Shown here: positions 25,273-34,670 of the stretch, piece by piece | Layout: every line of letters starts with the position of its first letter | Numbering within the stretch: the first letter of the stretch is position 1 | Assembly: GCF_020091405.1 (NCBI RefSeq) | Contig: NZ_CP081903.1 | Span: 6,138,501 to 6,202,500 of the forward strand | Reading direction: 5' to 3' | Length of the DNA stretch: 64,000 nucleotides | Origin: Bacteroides cellulosilyticus | GTDB taxonomy: Bacteria; Bacteroidota; Bacteroidia; Bacteroidales; Bacteroidaceae | The notes under the pieces: generated by a model | The model's database searches: none | What the model saw: only the letters and a program-made list of their open reading frames with translations | What the model was told of the DNA's origin: nothing | Made by a program: the position numbers and the translations under genes

Positions 25273-26460
25273 TCACCAACACTCCTCTGCACATGCAAGG
25301 TGATAAATCTCTTTACTGTCCTGCTTTGTCAGCTTCACATAATTCCCTACCAACTCTCCTTTATTGCGGTGCAGACTATCCGCCAGACGGTCAATATCAG
25401 GGTTTTCAATACCCAGTTCTTTAAATGTCACAGGCAGACCAAGAGAGCTAAAGAAAGCTTTCAGCTTACCAATACCCTCCAAAGCAACCGCTTTCTTATC
25501 TTCTGATTCAGGAACACCCCATACACGAACGGCATATTGAGCTATCTTTCCCACATTATGTTCTACCATCCACGTCATCCAGGCAGGGAAGATAACAGAT
25601 AAACCAGCACCATGGGTAACACCATAAATAGCACTGATTTCATGCTCCAGGAAGTGCGAAGCCCAATCTTCTTCACAACCTACACCACAGGTACCATTAT
25701 GCGCAATCATGCCCGCCCACATCAAGTTGGCACGCGCACCGTAATCTTCAGGATTTCTCATTACCTTGGGAGCTTCATTGATGATAGCCATCAAAGTGCC
25801 TTCACAAAGACGATCTCCAATTTCCACCTCCTGAGTGTTCGTAAAATAACGCTCCATGATATGAGCCATCATATCAGCCACACCGCAGGCTGTCTGAAAG
25901 GGCGGCAAAGTATAAGTAAGTTCCGGATTCATAATAGAGAATACCGGACGCAAAACTTCCGGTACACGCAAACTTAGCTTCTGCAAACCGTCCAGTTTCG
26001 TTATAACCGTATTACCGGAACCTTCACTTCCGGCAGCAGGAATAGTCAGCACAACAGCTACTTTCAGCGCTTTAGTCACTTTAGCCTTTCCGATATAGAA
26101 ATCCCAGAAGTCACCTTCATAAAGCACACCTGCCGCTATGGCTTTAGCTGTATCAATGACAGAACCACCACCCACAGGCAACAGCATATCAGCCTGTTCA
26201 CGGCGGCAGAATTCAATGCCTTCATACACTTTCGTATCCACCGGATTCGGCTGCACGCCACTCATCAAACAATATTCAATCCCTGCTTCCTGCAAGGACT
26301 GCTTCACCCTATCCAGCAAGCCACTCCGTACAACAGAGCCGCCGCCGTACACGATCATCACTTTCCGCGCACCATGCTTCCGTGCCAGTGCACCGACTTG
26401 CATTTCCGTAGCTTTACCGAATACAAATTCGGTAGGACTGTAAAAAACGAAATTATTCAT
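25273..26460 (-). CDS. Iron-containing alcohol dehydrogenase (YqhD/BDH type)
   Basis: The 395-residue protein is a group III alcohol dehydrogenase. It has the NAD(P)-binding VMIVYGGGSV and LLPVGGGSVIDTAKAIA segments, the metal-ligand region ADMMAHIMERYF, and EHEISAIYGVTHGAGLSVIFPAWM with the conserved His residues. Family members reduce aldehydes to alcohols with NADPH or NADH; the closest relatives by pattern are butanol dehydrogenases and YqhD, which scavenge short aldehydes. It appears as a single gene. An imperfect inverted sequence lies upstream at about 26510-26560. Confidence 0.9.
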   Translation of the reverse strand: MNNFVFYSPTEFVFGKATEMQVGALARKHGARKVMIVYGGGSVVRSGLLDRVKQSLQEAGIEYCLMSGVQPNPVDTKVYEGIEFCRREQADMLLPVGGGSVIDTAKAIAAGVLYEGDFWDFYIGKAKVTKALKVAVVLTIPAAGSEGSGNTVITKLDGLQKLSLRVPEVLRPVFSIMNPELTYTLPPFQTACGVADMMAHIMERYFTNTQEVEIGDRLCEGTLMAIINEAPKVMRNPEDYGARANLMWAGMIAHNGTCGVGCEEDWASHFLEHEISAIYGVTHGAGLSVIFPAWMTWMVEHNVGKIAQYAVRVWGVPESEDKKAVALEGIGKLKAFFSSLGLPVTFKELGIENPDIDRLADSLHRNKGELVGNYVKLTKQDSKEIYHLACAEECW

Positions 26461-26555
26461 AGTTTATATATTATTTGTCGATAAAGGTATCATAGTCATA
26501 GCAAGTACTTACGTGTAGGATTTTTCCTCAATCAAAGGGAGTAAAATTCTAACAC

Positions 26556-27611
26556 CTACATCATAAAATTACTGAACAGGAAGAAGCAAGCATTATTAAT
26601 CTCCGGAAGTTCTTTCTTACGGGAAAGACGAATGCCGCACCGAGAACAAAAATCCTTCAACAACAATTCTGTTTTGTTATCTTCCACCTCAATGGCACGA
26701 GGCTTATCGCCACGTTTGCGCAAAGCATTGACTAACCCCAATAGCAACTCTTCTGAATTGTCGTTTGAAACATCCTGAGCAAAAACGGGAAATAGCAACT
26801 CATTGACAGTCTCCAAACAAAGCAGTGCGACTGGTAGGTAAGGAGCTTCATCCTCCCCTGCATCTACAGGCATCGGCATGTGAAAATACTTCATTTGTAA
26901 TATCCCAGAAACAGGTAACTTTTTCATCTCGCCTGCCAGTATGTCGTTGGCAAACTTTGGTGCAACGCACTCATCAGGCAGAAAAGCTGGAAGCTGAGTA
27001 GTATGCCAATCGTATGTGCCATCGGCATTGGGAATAAGATACGGGACAGATTTTCCGCCCTTTGCGGTAGGATAATGGCCATTTATGTCAAAGCCCAACC
27101 TTGCAAAGTCAGAGGATGTTACCTTTGCTGCCACGGCAATAGCGGCATGAAGCGCCTCAACAATGTCGCGCGCATCCTCCATACGAGTGATGCCATACTG
27201 CATCTTTCCAGGCTGATGCCTAGTAAAGTCAGGCCAGCCTTTAGAGCGTCGAATCTTCAGCTTATGGGCATCGGCATAGTTACGGACGATTTTCTTTGTT
27301 TTCACATCCATGTCAGATGCTTGCATAAAGTCGCAATTGATGCAGTCGAAAGTTGTTGTCATTTCAAACATTTCGATTCCTGAGAGATGTTCATTGCCTA
27401 AGCTGATAGTTTTCAAATAAGTAGTAAAACCTTTTCGCCCCCGGTAGAAACCTAAGGCAAGGTGTTCACCTGCATTTCCCATCACGCAACAATATCCGGT
27501 TTCCCCATCGGATAGGCGAAATGCAAACACATCACTATCTGTCAACTCTTTCCACAATTCTGTATCTCGGTATTGAAATGCTGCCGCAAGCATGTCGTCT
27601 ATAAGAATCAT
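26556..27611 (-). CDS. Uncharacterised 351-residue protein
   Basis: I do not recognise a family with certainty. The protein is soluble with no signal peptide. It contains an ALGFYRGRKGFTTYL segment, a FDCINCDFMQASDM segment with two Cys, a PEITR-free middle region, and a C-terminal CSRCGI with two more Cys, so metal binding is possible but unproven. The central sequence RRSKGWPDFTRHQPGKM is strongly basic. No neighbour on the same strand is close: the alcohol dehydrogenase is about 95 bases downstream and the inositol-lipid operon ends 65 bases upstream. Codon use looks native. Confidence 0.6.
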   Translation of the reverse strand: MILIDDMLAAAFQYRDTELWKELTDSDVFAFRLSDGETGYCCVMGNAGEHLALGFYRGRKGFTTYLKTISLGNEHLSGIEMFEMTTTFDCINCDFMQASDMDVKTKKIVRNYADAHKLKIRRSKGWPDFTRHQPGKMQYGITRMEDARDIVEALHAAIAVAAKVTSSDFARLGFDINGHYPTAKGGKSVPYLIPNADGTYDWHTTQLPAFLPDECVAPKFANDILAGEMKKLPVSGILQMKYFHMPMPVDAGEDEAPYLPVALLCLETVNELLFPVFAQDVSNDNSEELLLGLVNALRKRGDKPRAIEVEDNKTELLLKDFCSRCGIRLSRKKELPEINNACFFLFSNFMM

Positions 27612-27675
27612 CTTTCTAATTATTTATGGGTTATAAATGTATTATCTGGTGCAAAGATGGCAATAAAGTCTTGTA

Positions 27676-28608
27676 TTATTCAATATATTTACTATAACGT
27701 TCGAAGAAGCGCTTGAACACTCCCCATTTCATCAATCCTTTTTCAAAGGCAAAGATACCCAAGAGAGCACAGAATATTCCCAATAAGACATCAATCAGAT
27801 AATGATGCCCCGAATAAACGGCCGTACACCAGATACCCACCATGATAAACGCGAACAATGCTATCAGCCAGCCTTTACAGCGGTTCATAATAGCATAAGC
27901 CAATGCCACAACCATATACGCTGCATGCAATGAAGGTACGGCAGCAAATACATTGGCATTACGCCCATAGATTGAATTGAAAATAGTGCATCCCATCAAT
28001 TCATCGAAGCGCCCCAGCCCTGCTACATTTCCGGGAGTATCAAGCATAGCCTCAAAACCATAATTCATGGCATACCAAGGTGGTGCCGCAGGATGAATGT
28101 AATATCCCGCAAAACCAATCAGATTCACAAGCAAAAAGACCATTGCAAAGCGCAGATACATCCGGCGGTCTCCCTTCAGATAAAGCCACAAACCGAAAAC
28201 AATAGGCACAGGCACCCAACAAAGATAGAACACGCCTGCAAAGAAGTCAGCAATCGACCAGTGATGTATGGCAAAGTATTCGCAAGGAATAAGTGTCGTC
28301 CCATTCACAGATATACCGAAAAGGGATTTCTCCGCTTCATACAAACCCTGCACATCAATAGGATTCACCTGATAATTGGGATACACCCGCATCCAATCGT
28401 AGGAAACGCCAAAAATAATAAAAGGCAGTAACGCTACTGCCAGTCTACGGGTTGTCTTCCCTGCAAAAAACAAAACGAAAAACAAACCCGCCATCAGGAA
28501 ATGCTCCGGACGGAGCCCGATACAAGTAGCCGTCAGCAACAGGAAAACCACCGTTATAACCACTACCAACATCGTTTCTCTCACCGGAGGAAAATATCTT
28601 TTTATCAT
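27676..28608 (-). CDS. PAP2/AUR1-like membrane phosphotransferase (candidate inositol phosphorylceramide synthase)
   Basis: The 310-residue protein has six or more membrane segments and the PAP2 catalytic pattern: [14 protein letters not shown] (motif with Ser and His) and [13 protein letters not shown] (His and Asp). The fold and position match AUR1-type inositol phosphorylceramide synthases, which move phosphoinositol onto ceramide. It is the last gene of the inositol-lipid operon and overlaps the CDP-alcohol transferase gene by 4 bases. In Bacteroides thetaiotaomicron the corresponding cluster is known to make inositol lipids; the function of this exact step is inferred from family and context. 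Confidence 0.82.
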   Translation of the reverse strand: MIKRYFPPVRETMLVVVITVVFLLLTATCIGLRPEHFLMAGLFFVLFFAGKTTRRLAVALLPFIIFGVSYDWMRVYPNYQVNPIDVQGLYEAEKSLFGISVNGTTLIPCEYFAIHHWSIADFFAGVFYLCWVPVPIVFGLWLYLKGDRRMYLRFAMVFLLVNLIGFAGYYIHPAAPPWYAMNYGFEAMLDTPGNVAGLGRFDELMGCTIFNSIYGRNANVFAAVPSLHAAYMVVALAYAIMNRCKGWLIALFAFIMVGIWCTAVYSGHHYLIDVLLGIFCALLGIFAFEKGLMKWGVFKRFFERYSKYIE

Positions 28609-29264
28609 TTATTCAAAAGTTTATAGCAATGTGCCAGACGGACAAAAGCTGTCAGATTAGCCAATACGGCAATAATTGCCAGAGGAACTATCAAGATTAA
28701 CATCGGATCGAAGAGTGTGCAATCGGAGAAGATGCCACAGAACAAGGCTCCCAAAGCAGTCAGCACCACCCGCTCAGGGCGCTGCATAATACCTACTTTA
28801 CATTCCAGTCCCAGACCTTCGGCACGTGCGCGTACGTAACTTACCATCAGCGAACCGATCAAAGCAAGAAAAGTGATAATGGAACCTAGGAAATAGCCCT
28901 GCAAGATGAGATAATAGGATATACCGAACAAGGTAAACAGTTCACTGTAACGGTCGAGCACCGAATCGTACAATGCCCCGAAGGTGGAAGACATATTGCC
29001 AAGACGCGCCACACGGCCATCCATCATGTCAAACAACCCGGCGAAGAGTATCAGTCCGCCTGTCCATCCCACCAAAGAAAGATCCTCTTCCGAATCTGTC
29101 ACTAACCCTGCATAAATAAATATACCGGCAGCCACAATGTTAAGTATCAACCCGGTAGTAGTAATAAAGTTAGGCGTAATGCCAATTTTAATCATGCCGC
29201 GCACAACGGGATTGATAATCTTGTATATCACCTGTTGCAGCCAATCTCTGTAATTCATGTTCAT
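28605..29264 (-). CDS. CDP-alcohol phosphatidyltransferase (phosphatidylinositol-phosphate synthase type)
   Basis: The 219-residue integral membrane protein has the family motif D-G-x2-A-R-x8-G-x3-D-x3-[14 protein letters not shown] followed by [10 protein letters not shown]. In this operon the expected reaction is CDP-diacylglycerol plus inositol 3-phosphate giving phosphatidylinositol phosphate, because an inositol-3-phosphate synthase is encoded upstream and a PgpA-like phosphatase lies between. It overlaps both neighbours by 4 bases, indicating translational coupling with GtrA and the PAP2 gene. Confidence 0.88.
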   Translation of the reverse strand: MNMNYRDWLQQVIYKIINPVVRGMIKIGITPNFITTTGLILNIVAAGIFIYAGLVTDSEEDLSLVGWTGGLILFAGLFDMMDGRVARLGNMSSTFGALYDSVLDRYSELFTLFGISYYLILQGYFLGSIITFLALIGSLMVSYVRARAEGLGLECKVGIMQRPERVVLTALGALFCGIFSDCTLFDPMLILIVPLAIIAVLANLTAFVRLAHCYKLLNK

Positions 29265-29776
29265 TCTATTTTTTTCTCCAAACGTTGTTTCAGAAATCTT
29301 TTTAAGTTGTGGTTCCGGTAGACGAAGACCCGTTGCAAATAGTAGTTCCAGAAAAAGGCAACCAGCAGGGCAACCGTAATTTTAGACAGGATAAACACAT
29401 CATAGACGTAGTATCCCAGCAACCCGTTCACCCATTTCATTCCTGCCAGCCATTCCGTCAAAGCAAAAGTACCCCATGTATTGATCAGGATGCTCCCACC
29501 CCAGACTATGAAATACTTCAGCCCCACATGTATCTTCTTGCAGTCTTCCGCCTTAAATACCCATTCATAGTTGATTACACAATTGACAATACCGCCAATC
29601 ACGGAACCTATAAAGGTGGCATATAAATAGTATATACCAAATAATTTCACCAAAAGAATAGTTATCAGAAAATCGATTACAGTGGCTATCTGTGCAGAAA
29701 GCTGCGCCTTCATAAAAAGCCACACTTCCCTGCGCCAACCTGCAAACCGACTCTGTTCTTCTACTCCATCAACCAT
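29261..29776 (-). CDS. GtrA-family membrane protein
   Basis: The 171-residue protein has four membrane segments and the GtrA start pattern ([23 protein letters not shown]) with a C-terminal [14 protein letters not shown]. GtrA-like proteins are thought to move lipid-linked sugars or related groups across the inner membrane. In this operon it may flip an inositol-lipid intermediate. It overlaps the pgpA gene by 16 bases at its start and the CDP-alcohol transferase by 4 bases at its end. Confidence 0.85.
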   Translation of the reverse strand: MVDGVEEQSRFAGWRREVWLFMKAQLSAQIATVIDFLITILLVKLFGIYYLYATFIGSVIGGIVNCVINYEWVFKAEDCKKIHVGLKYFIVWGGSILINTWGTFALTEWLAGMKWVNGLLGYYVYDVFILSKITVALLVAFFWNYYLQRVFVYRNHNLKRFLKQRLEKKIE

Positions 29777-30234
29777 CTCGCCACAATTAAAACAATGAAA
29801 CCATACACTCCTGCCAATACGTCGTCCATCATCACTCCCACTCCACCCGGCAGTTTTTCCATCCGCCGGATACCCAGCGGCTTCAGAATATCAAAGAAGC
29901 GGAACAAAACAAATGCTGCCAGTCCATACCAGATATGACCTGCCGGAGCTGCCAGGAGCGTGATCCACACACCTACCATCTCATCCACCACCACGCGCGA
30001 CGGATCTTCACCCCAGTAGGGTTCCAGACGGTCGGTAGCCCAAATACCGGCTACGGTGAACAGGGATATCAGTGCGACAGTCGTCCACAACAGACAAGTA
30101 TCTGATATGAGTAAAGAAAGTCCGAACCAGATTAGCGTAGCGAGTAAAGCGCCCGCCGTGCCCGGAGCAAAGGGAGAAAAGCCTGAGCCGAAGCCCGTGC
30201 CTATCAGGACAGGGAAGAAGGAAGGTTTCCTCAT
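29761..30234 (-). CDS. PgpA-family phosphatase (candidate phosphatidylinositol-phosphate phosphatase)
   Basis: The 157-residue protein matches PgpA: GTGFGSGFSPFAPGTAGALLATLIW at the N-terminus, VVDEMVGVWITLL and FRFFDILKPLGIRRMEKLPGGVGVMMDDVLAGVYG at the end. PgpA normally dephosphorylates phosphatidylglycerophosphate. Its place between the inositol-phosphate synthase and the CDP-alcohol transferase suggests it dephosphorylates phosphatidylinositol phosphate instead, as reported for the homologous Bacteroides cluster; that is an inference from context. The stop lies inside the start of gtrA. Confidence 0.87.
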   Translation of the reverse strand: MRKPSFFPVLIGTGFGSGFSPFAPGTAGALLATLIWFGLSLLISDTCLLWTTVALISLFTVAGIWATDRLEPYWGEDPSRVVVDEMVGVWITLLAAPAGHIWYGLAAFVLFRFFDILKPLGIRRMEKLPGGVGVMMDDVLAGVYGFIVLIVARWLME

Positions 30235-30249
30235 AGAAAAAGATATAAA

Positions 30250-30332
30250 AGAGTGATAAGGTGATAAAGTGGTAAAGCGGTAAAGTAATACTACATCACC
30301 ACTTTATCACCCTACCACCTTATCACCTTATT
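30250..30332. repeat. Inverted word array between the inositol-phosphate synthase and pgpA genes
   Basis: Words such as GTGATAAGGTGATAAAG on the left are mirrored by CACCACTTTATCACC and ACCTTATCACC on the right. It lies inside the operon and could act as an attenuator or RNA-stability hairpin. Confidence 0.6.
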
Positions 30333-30340
30333 ATTATTTA

Positions 30341-31636
30341 TTAATCCAGATAGCTCGGTGATTTTTCACCCACCATCGTACGGATTGTTTCTTTCACCAT
30401 TCTCCATTGAGTGAACAGATCATGAATCGGTTCATGCTCAAAGTCGTGCATCGGGCTCTTGCAGAAGAATGACAACCAAGTCTGGATTCCAGACATACCT
30501 GCACGCAATGCCAGGTCACTGAAAATAACAAGGTCGAGTGCAATAGGAGCTGCAAGGATAGAGTCACGGCACAGGAAGTTTACTTTGATTTCCATCGGGT
30601 AACCCATCCATCCGAAGATGTCGATATTATCCCATGCTTCCTTATTATCTTTACGGGGAGGATAGTAGTTGATACGAACCTTGTGGTAAACATCACCATA
30701 GAGGTCGGGATATTTTTCCGGTTCGAAGATGTTATCGATAACAGACAATTTGCTGACTTCTTTTGTTTTGAAGTTTTCGGGTTGATCGAGCACTTCGCCG
30801 TCACGGTTACCCAGGATGTTGGTAGAGAACCAACCGCTTACACCCAGCATACGGGTCTTGAACATCGGAGCGAGCACTGTTTTCATCAGTGTCTGTCCAC
30901 TCTTGAAGTCCTTACCGGAGATGGGCACATTCATCTTCTTAGAGAATTCCCACATTGCCGGAGTATCTACGCACAGGTTAGGAGCACCCATGATGAACGG
31001 AGCACCTTCTGCAATTGCAGCATAAGCGTAGCACATACTCGGAGAAATCACTTCCGTGTTATTAGCCTTCATTGCTTCTTCCAAAGCAGCAAGCGACTCG
31101 TGTTCTTTACACAACGGAACGTAGATTTCAGTACTTGCAGCCCACAGCACAGCAATACGCTCACAGTTGTTGGCAGCCTTGAAGTTACGGATATCCTCAC
31201 GCAGTTGCTCCATCATTTCCCAACGGGTGGCAGCCTGTTTGATGTACGTACCATTCAGACGTTTTGCAAAGTTGTGGTCAAAGGCAGCAGGCATCGGTTT
31301 GATGGCTTGCAATTCCTCTTTTACCAGATTTAAGTCTTTTTCTTTCAGAACTTCTGCATACATCGCAGCTTCGTATGCATTATCAGGGAAGATATCCCAT
31401 CCGCCGAAAACAATGTCGTTCAAATCTGCCAAAGGCACTACGTCCTTAATCAGCTTTTCGTCGTTGTTCTCCATGCGTATTGTGGCCATCTGTGTAATAG
31501 ACCCAATAGGTTTTGCCAGTCCCTTACGAGCAGCTAATGTACCCGTTATCATGGTGGTTGAGACCGCGCCACCCACTCCGACTACCAGTACACCCAAACG
31601 ACCAGTTGCCGGCTTAATGTTTTCTTTCATTGCCAT
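30341..31636 (-). CDS. ino1: Inositol-3-phosphate synthase
   Basis: The 431-residue protein belongs to the myo-inositol-1-phosphate (inositol-3-phosphate) synthase family. It has the NAD-binding GVLVVGVGGAVSTTMITG near the N-terminus, the FGGWDIFPDNAYEAA segment, the NCERIAVLWAASTEIY region, SGKDFKSGQTLMKTVLAPMF (catalytic Lys region) and GWFSTNILGNRDG. It converts glucose 6-phosphate to inositol 3-phosphate through an NAD-dependent oxidation, aldol closure and reduction. It is the first gene of the inositol-lipid operon and supplies the headgroup. Confidence 0.93.
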   Translation of the reverse strand: MAMKENIKPATGRLGVLVVGVGGAVSTTMITGTLAARKGLAKPIGSITQMATIRMENNDEKLIKDVVPLADLNDIVFGGWDIFPDNAYEAAMYAEVLKEKDLNLVKEELQAIKPMPAAFDHNFAKRLNGTYIKQAATRWEMMEQLREDIRNFKAANNCERIAVLWAASTEIYVPLCKEHESLAALEEAMKANNTEVISPSMCYAYAAIAEGAPFIMGAPNLCVDTPAMWEFSKKMNVPISGKDFKSGQTLMKTVLAPMFKTRMLGVSGWFSTNILGNRDGEVLDQPENFKTKEVSKLSVIDNIFEPEKYPDLYGDVYHKVRINYYPPRKDNKEAWDNIDIFGWMGYPMEIKVNFLCRDSILAAPIALDLVIFSDLALRAGMSGIQTWLSFFCKSPMHDFEHEPIHDLFTQWRMVKETIRTMVGEKSPSYLD

Positions 31637-31664
31637 TGTATCTTTTAAAGTTTAAAAAATTGCT

Positions 31665-31672
31665 CAAATTTA
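31665..31672 (-). promoter_or_regulatory. -7 promoter box of the inositol-lipid operon
   Basis: The minus strand reads TAAATTTG, matching TAnnTTTG, 29 bases before the ino1 start. No clear -33 TTTG at the standard distance. Confidence 0.4.
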
Positions 31673-31737
31673 GGCTATTTTGTTCAATTGAGACTCGTCA
31701 TTTTATCCGATTTAATGTTCTATTAGTAAGATTTAAG

Positions 31738-34284
31738 TTAAAAGGTCATGTGCAGACTGATTCTAAGACCGGATTTATCAATTCCGGGCAAATTTCTGTA
31801 AGTTAATCGCCAGACATAATCGAGGCGGATTACCTTCAAAATATTCTCTACACCGACACCCACTTCCATATAAGGGGTATCCCCCATATAAGAGGTTGTG
31901 GCGGGAAAACGAAAAAGATCATTGCTGACCGTCGGATTATTCTTGTCGCTCAAATTCCCGTACAATCCCCGGAACGAAAGTACTTCACGCCATTTCAACT
32001 TTTTCAGCAAAGGTACGCGGTTGAACAAAAAGCCATTTAGATAATAAGTAACGTCCCACGAAGCATATTCATCGTTCATAAACTCCATGGCATTCATCAG
32101 GGAGTAAGACTCCGGCTGAATAGTATAAGAAAGGTTGGCGTTCGGGATAATCAGTAACGGGAAAGGTACTTTATTCCAAACTTTCCCGGCTTTCAGGATA
32201 ACGTCGGTATAGCCGAAGGCCGAAAACCAGAAACGTTTCTGAAAACCTGCCTCTGTATATTGATAGGTATAATCACCACCCAACACTCCTTTTGCAGCCA
32301 TCGTATGCGAAAGTGAGAAGACCGGCGCATCCAGCGATACCGGAAAACGGTTCCATTGCGTCTGAAAGAATTTTTCATTCGGCGCATAACGCAATTTTAC
32401 TTCAAACTCGGCATTCGATATTTTCTTCACGGGCGTTGCCATCTCATCCTGCTTCAGGAAAGGGATAAGATACGAAGACTCATCCTGCCGGAAGCGGGAA
32501 GTGAGCTGAAAGGAGAAACCGGAATGGAACTCATTGGTGTAAGTCAGTTCCGCCTTGCGCTGATAGCCTATCCGGTCGTCCTTCTGGCGCTTCAAGCTCA
32601 GGAATACGTTGTCCTGACTGGTATAGAGGTAATGTTGTCCGTATTGGTTTACATCCGAGGTATATCGTGCTTTCAAAGAATGAATAGGAAATTCGTTGGC
32701 ATACTCCTTCTTTTTATGGAAAGAATATTCCACTTCCGCCATTCCCTTCATCCGATGGTCTTTGAAACCGTAAGCCATGTATCCTTTATAGAATAGGTGC
32801 GGATTGAGCCACGCCGTAGTCATACCTCCCGCACGCAGACGCACACCTTCCAGGGTGTTGCCGCTTATGGTGGTATTCATCATACCTATATAGAACAAGG
32901 GTTCTTTCTCTTTAGGTGCGGGTATGTATCCGGTAAACAACACTTTCAAGGTCTTCTCCGTCCAGTAATAGACAGGATACGTGCGAAGCTGCGCCATCAT
33001 TTTATCAACGGAAGTTTCCTTCTTGCTGACTTCCACCTGACGGTTATCGTCCCAGTAAGCTTCCGTGCGATGCGTCGCTTCGGCCGGCTCAATCACTTTT
33101 TCCGGCTTCTTAAAGGCCGAAAGGGCATCCGCAGAAGGTTCATACACATAGTTCCTGTAATATACATCTCGTTTGGCATAGATACCGTCACTGTTGTCCA
33201 CCAACTTGAATTCGGTGGTGATATGTTCGTCAGCCAACTGGCGCGTACCGTCTGCCCCACGGGTAAAGTTCTGTTCAAGAGACATATAATCCACAAAATT
33301 CAGATTGATTTTCTGTGGAAAGTTCATGGTGGCACGACGCACGAAATAGGTACTATCCAAAGTAACGTACAAGTGTCCCGTAAAACCGAAGGATTCGGAA
33401 TTGAAAGGTACGAACGTCAGATCCACACAAGGCTGGCCCGCTATCGTAAGCGTGTCCATCAGATAATATTTATAGAATGAAGGGCCCAGGGAAGAGAGCG
33501 GACTTACGAACTTATTGGTGAACAGCGTGATGTTGTTCTCATAAATATCAACATCCGTCATCGTCACACTGATGGCTTGCTCCATGCCTTGCTGCGAAAG
33601 CATCTCGTCCACACCGGCCTGTTTGCGGGCATGTACGCGCTGTTTCTGACTTTTGGGAGATTTGCGGTAATAGTCCGTAGCCAGCAACTCACGATTGGAG
33701 ACGGCAAGCACGGGCTTTCCCGTAACGGCGGAAGTATCCACATAGTCCGTCAGGAACTTGAACTTACGATAAAGCCACTTCTGTTGCTTTACGCTGTCAA
33801 AGTTGTTGATGGCAAAGGTCATCTTCTCATAACGATCCCGTTGCCAGAAGTCCAACTCCTTGGGCGAATAGTCATCCCGATGCTCTATCATTTGTCTCAC
33901 AAATTCCACGGCGGGATTATCTTTTTTCTTATATCGCTCCCGTTTGGGCTTTACCAGCACTTCGTTCAGGGCATACGTTGCCGGAGAAAGGGCGATGGTA
34001 AGACGGATACCTTGTGCCGGATGAATAAGACGGGTGTATTCATTATATCCAATGGCAGAAATAACCAGCACGGCTTGGGGGCGGTAGGTCTTGAAAGAAA
34101 ACTGTCCTTTGTCGTTAGTCATACCTCCTTCGGTAGTACCTTTCAGATACACAGATGTATATGGGAGAGGCTCACGGGTTAACGAGTCCGTAACAACACC
34201 TTGTACCACATATTGTGCTTGCAGGGGAAAGCTCATCCAGCAAAGGCTGATGAACAATAAAATCCTTAAAAAAGTAAACCTCAT
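31738..34284 (-). CDS. DUF5686 outer-membrane protein with carboxypeptidase-regulatory-like domain
   Basis: The 848-residue protein has a signal peptide (residues 1-23, ending LQAQ) and a carboxypeptidase-regulatory-like domain at about 25-105 (VVQGVVTDSLTREPLPYTSV; TNDKGQFSFKT). A long beta-strand-rich region of the DUF5686 type follows, ending in an aromatic C-terminal strand LRISLHMTF, as expected for an outer-membrane barrel. The function of the family is unknown; it lacks a plug domain and is not a SusC. It is a single gene located next to the inositol-lipid operon but 101 bases upstream and with its own likely promoter. Confidence 0.85.
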   Translation of the reverse strand: MRFTFLRILLFISLCWMSFPLQAQYVVQGVVTDSLTREPLPYTSVYLKGTTEGGMTNDKGQFSFKTYRPQAVLVISAIGYNEYTRLIHPAQGIRLTIALSPATYALNEVLVKPKRERYKKKDNPAVEFVRQMIEHRDDYSPKELDFWQRDRYEKMTFAINNFDSVKQQKWLYRKFKFLTDYVDTSAVTGKPVLAVSNRELLATDYYRKSPKSQKQRVHARKQAGVDEMLSQQGMEQAISVTMTDVDIYENNITLFTNKFVSPLSSLGPSFYKYYLMDTLTIAGQPCVDLTFVPFNSESFGFTGHLYVTLDSTYFVRRATMNFPQKINLNFVDYMSLEQNFTRGADGTRQLADEHITTEFKLVDNSDGIYAKRDVYYRNYVYEPSADALSAFKKPEKVIEPAEATHRTEAYWDDNRQVEVSKKETSVDKMMAQLRTYPVYYWTEKTLKVLFTGYIPAPKEKEPLFYIGMMNTTISGNTLEGVRLRAGGMTTAWLNPHLFYKGYMAYGFKDHRMKGMAEVEYSFHKKKEYANEFPIHSLKARYTSDVNQYGQHYLYTSQDNVFLSLKRQKDDRIGYQRKAELTYTNEFHSGFSFQLTSRFRQDESSYLIPFLKQDEMATPVKKISNAEFEVKLRYAPNEKFFQTQWNRFPVSLDAPVFSLSHTMAAKGVLGGDYTYQYTEAGFQKRFWFSAFGYTDVILKAGKVWNKVPFPLLIIPNANLSYTIQPESYSLMNAMEFMNDEYASWDVTYYLNGFLFNRVPLLKKLKWREVLSFRGLYGNLSDKNNPTVSNDLFRFPATTSYMGDTPYMEVGVGVENILKVIRLDYVWRLTYRNLPGIDKSGLRISLHMTF

Positions 34285-34307
34285 ACCTACTTTATATAAT
34301 GTTGAAA

Positions 34308-34494
34308 GATAAATGATAATTTAGCGGCTTTGCCGCTAAATTAAGTTACGAGCTACGAGCTACCAGTAACGAGTTGCTGCGCTGTACTCGTGGGCGAATA
34401 ATAATTCGCCCGGCTATCACGCCGAAAGGTACTTGTCACTTGTAGCTTGTAGCTCGTTACTTATCGCGCTTTGCGCGATAAATTATCATTTATC
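34308..34494. repeat. Nested inverted repeat of about 190 bases between DUF5686 and aspT
   Basis: Perfect 16-bp outer arms (34308-34323 and 34479-34494) enclose three further hairpins: TTAGCGGCTTTGCCGCTAA, GGGCGAATAATAATTCGCCC and TATCGCGCTTTGCGCGATA. Matching arrays of the word TACGAGC (34344-34363 and 34442-34461) lie between them. The gap holds no ORF. The remainder up to 34670 is an AT-rich leader of aspT in which I see nothing else. Confidence 0.85.
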
Positions 34495-34509
34495 CTTCTT
34501 TTGTGCCCG

Positions 34510-34517
34510 CAAAGGTA
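34510..34517 (-). promoter_or_regulatory. Possible -7 promoter box for the DUF5686 gene
   Basis: The minus strand reads TACCTTTG. If used, the transcript would carry the entire nested inverted repeat in its 5' leader. No -33 element is evident, so this is weak. Confidence 0.3.
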
Positions 34518-34670
34518 CGCAAGAAAACTTTTTCAGAAAGTTCAGTTTTGCTGAATAAATGTTCTAAAAAACCACTTTTGCACGAAACACTTCCTTTTGC
34601 AGGCTGTTGTATATATCTTAAACGACGCGAAAAGCATCGAAAACCAATTAATAACCTAAACAACTTAATT

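Noticed and set aside
34503..34670. An upstream start for aspT
   Set aside because: The extra 56 residues are basic and low-complexity and are not part of the antiporter family; the ATG at 34671 begins the first hydrophobic segment.
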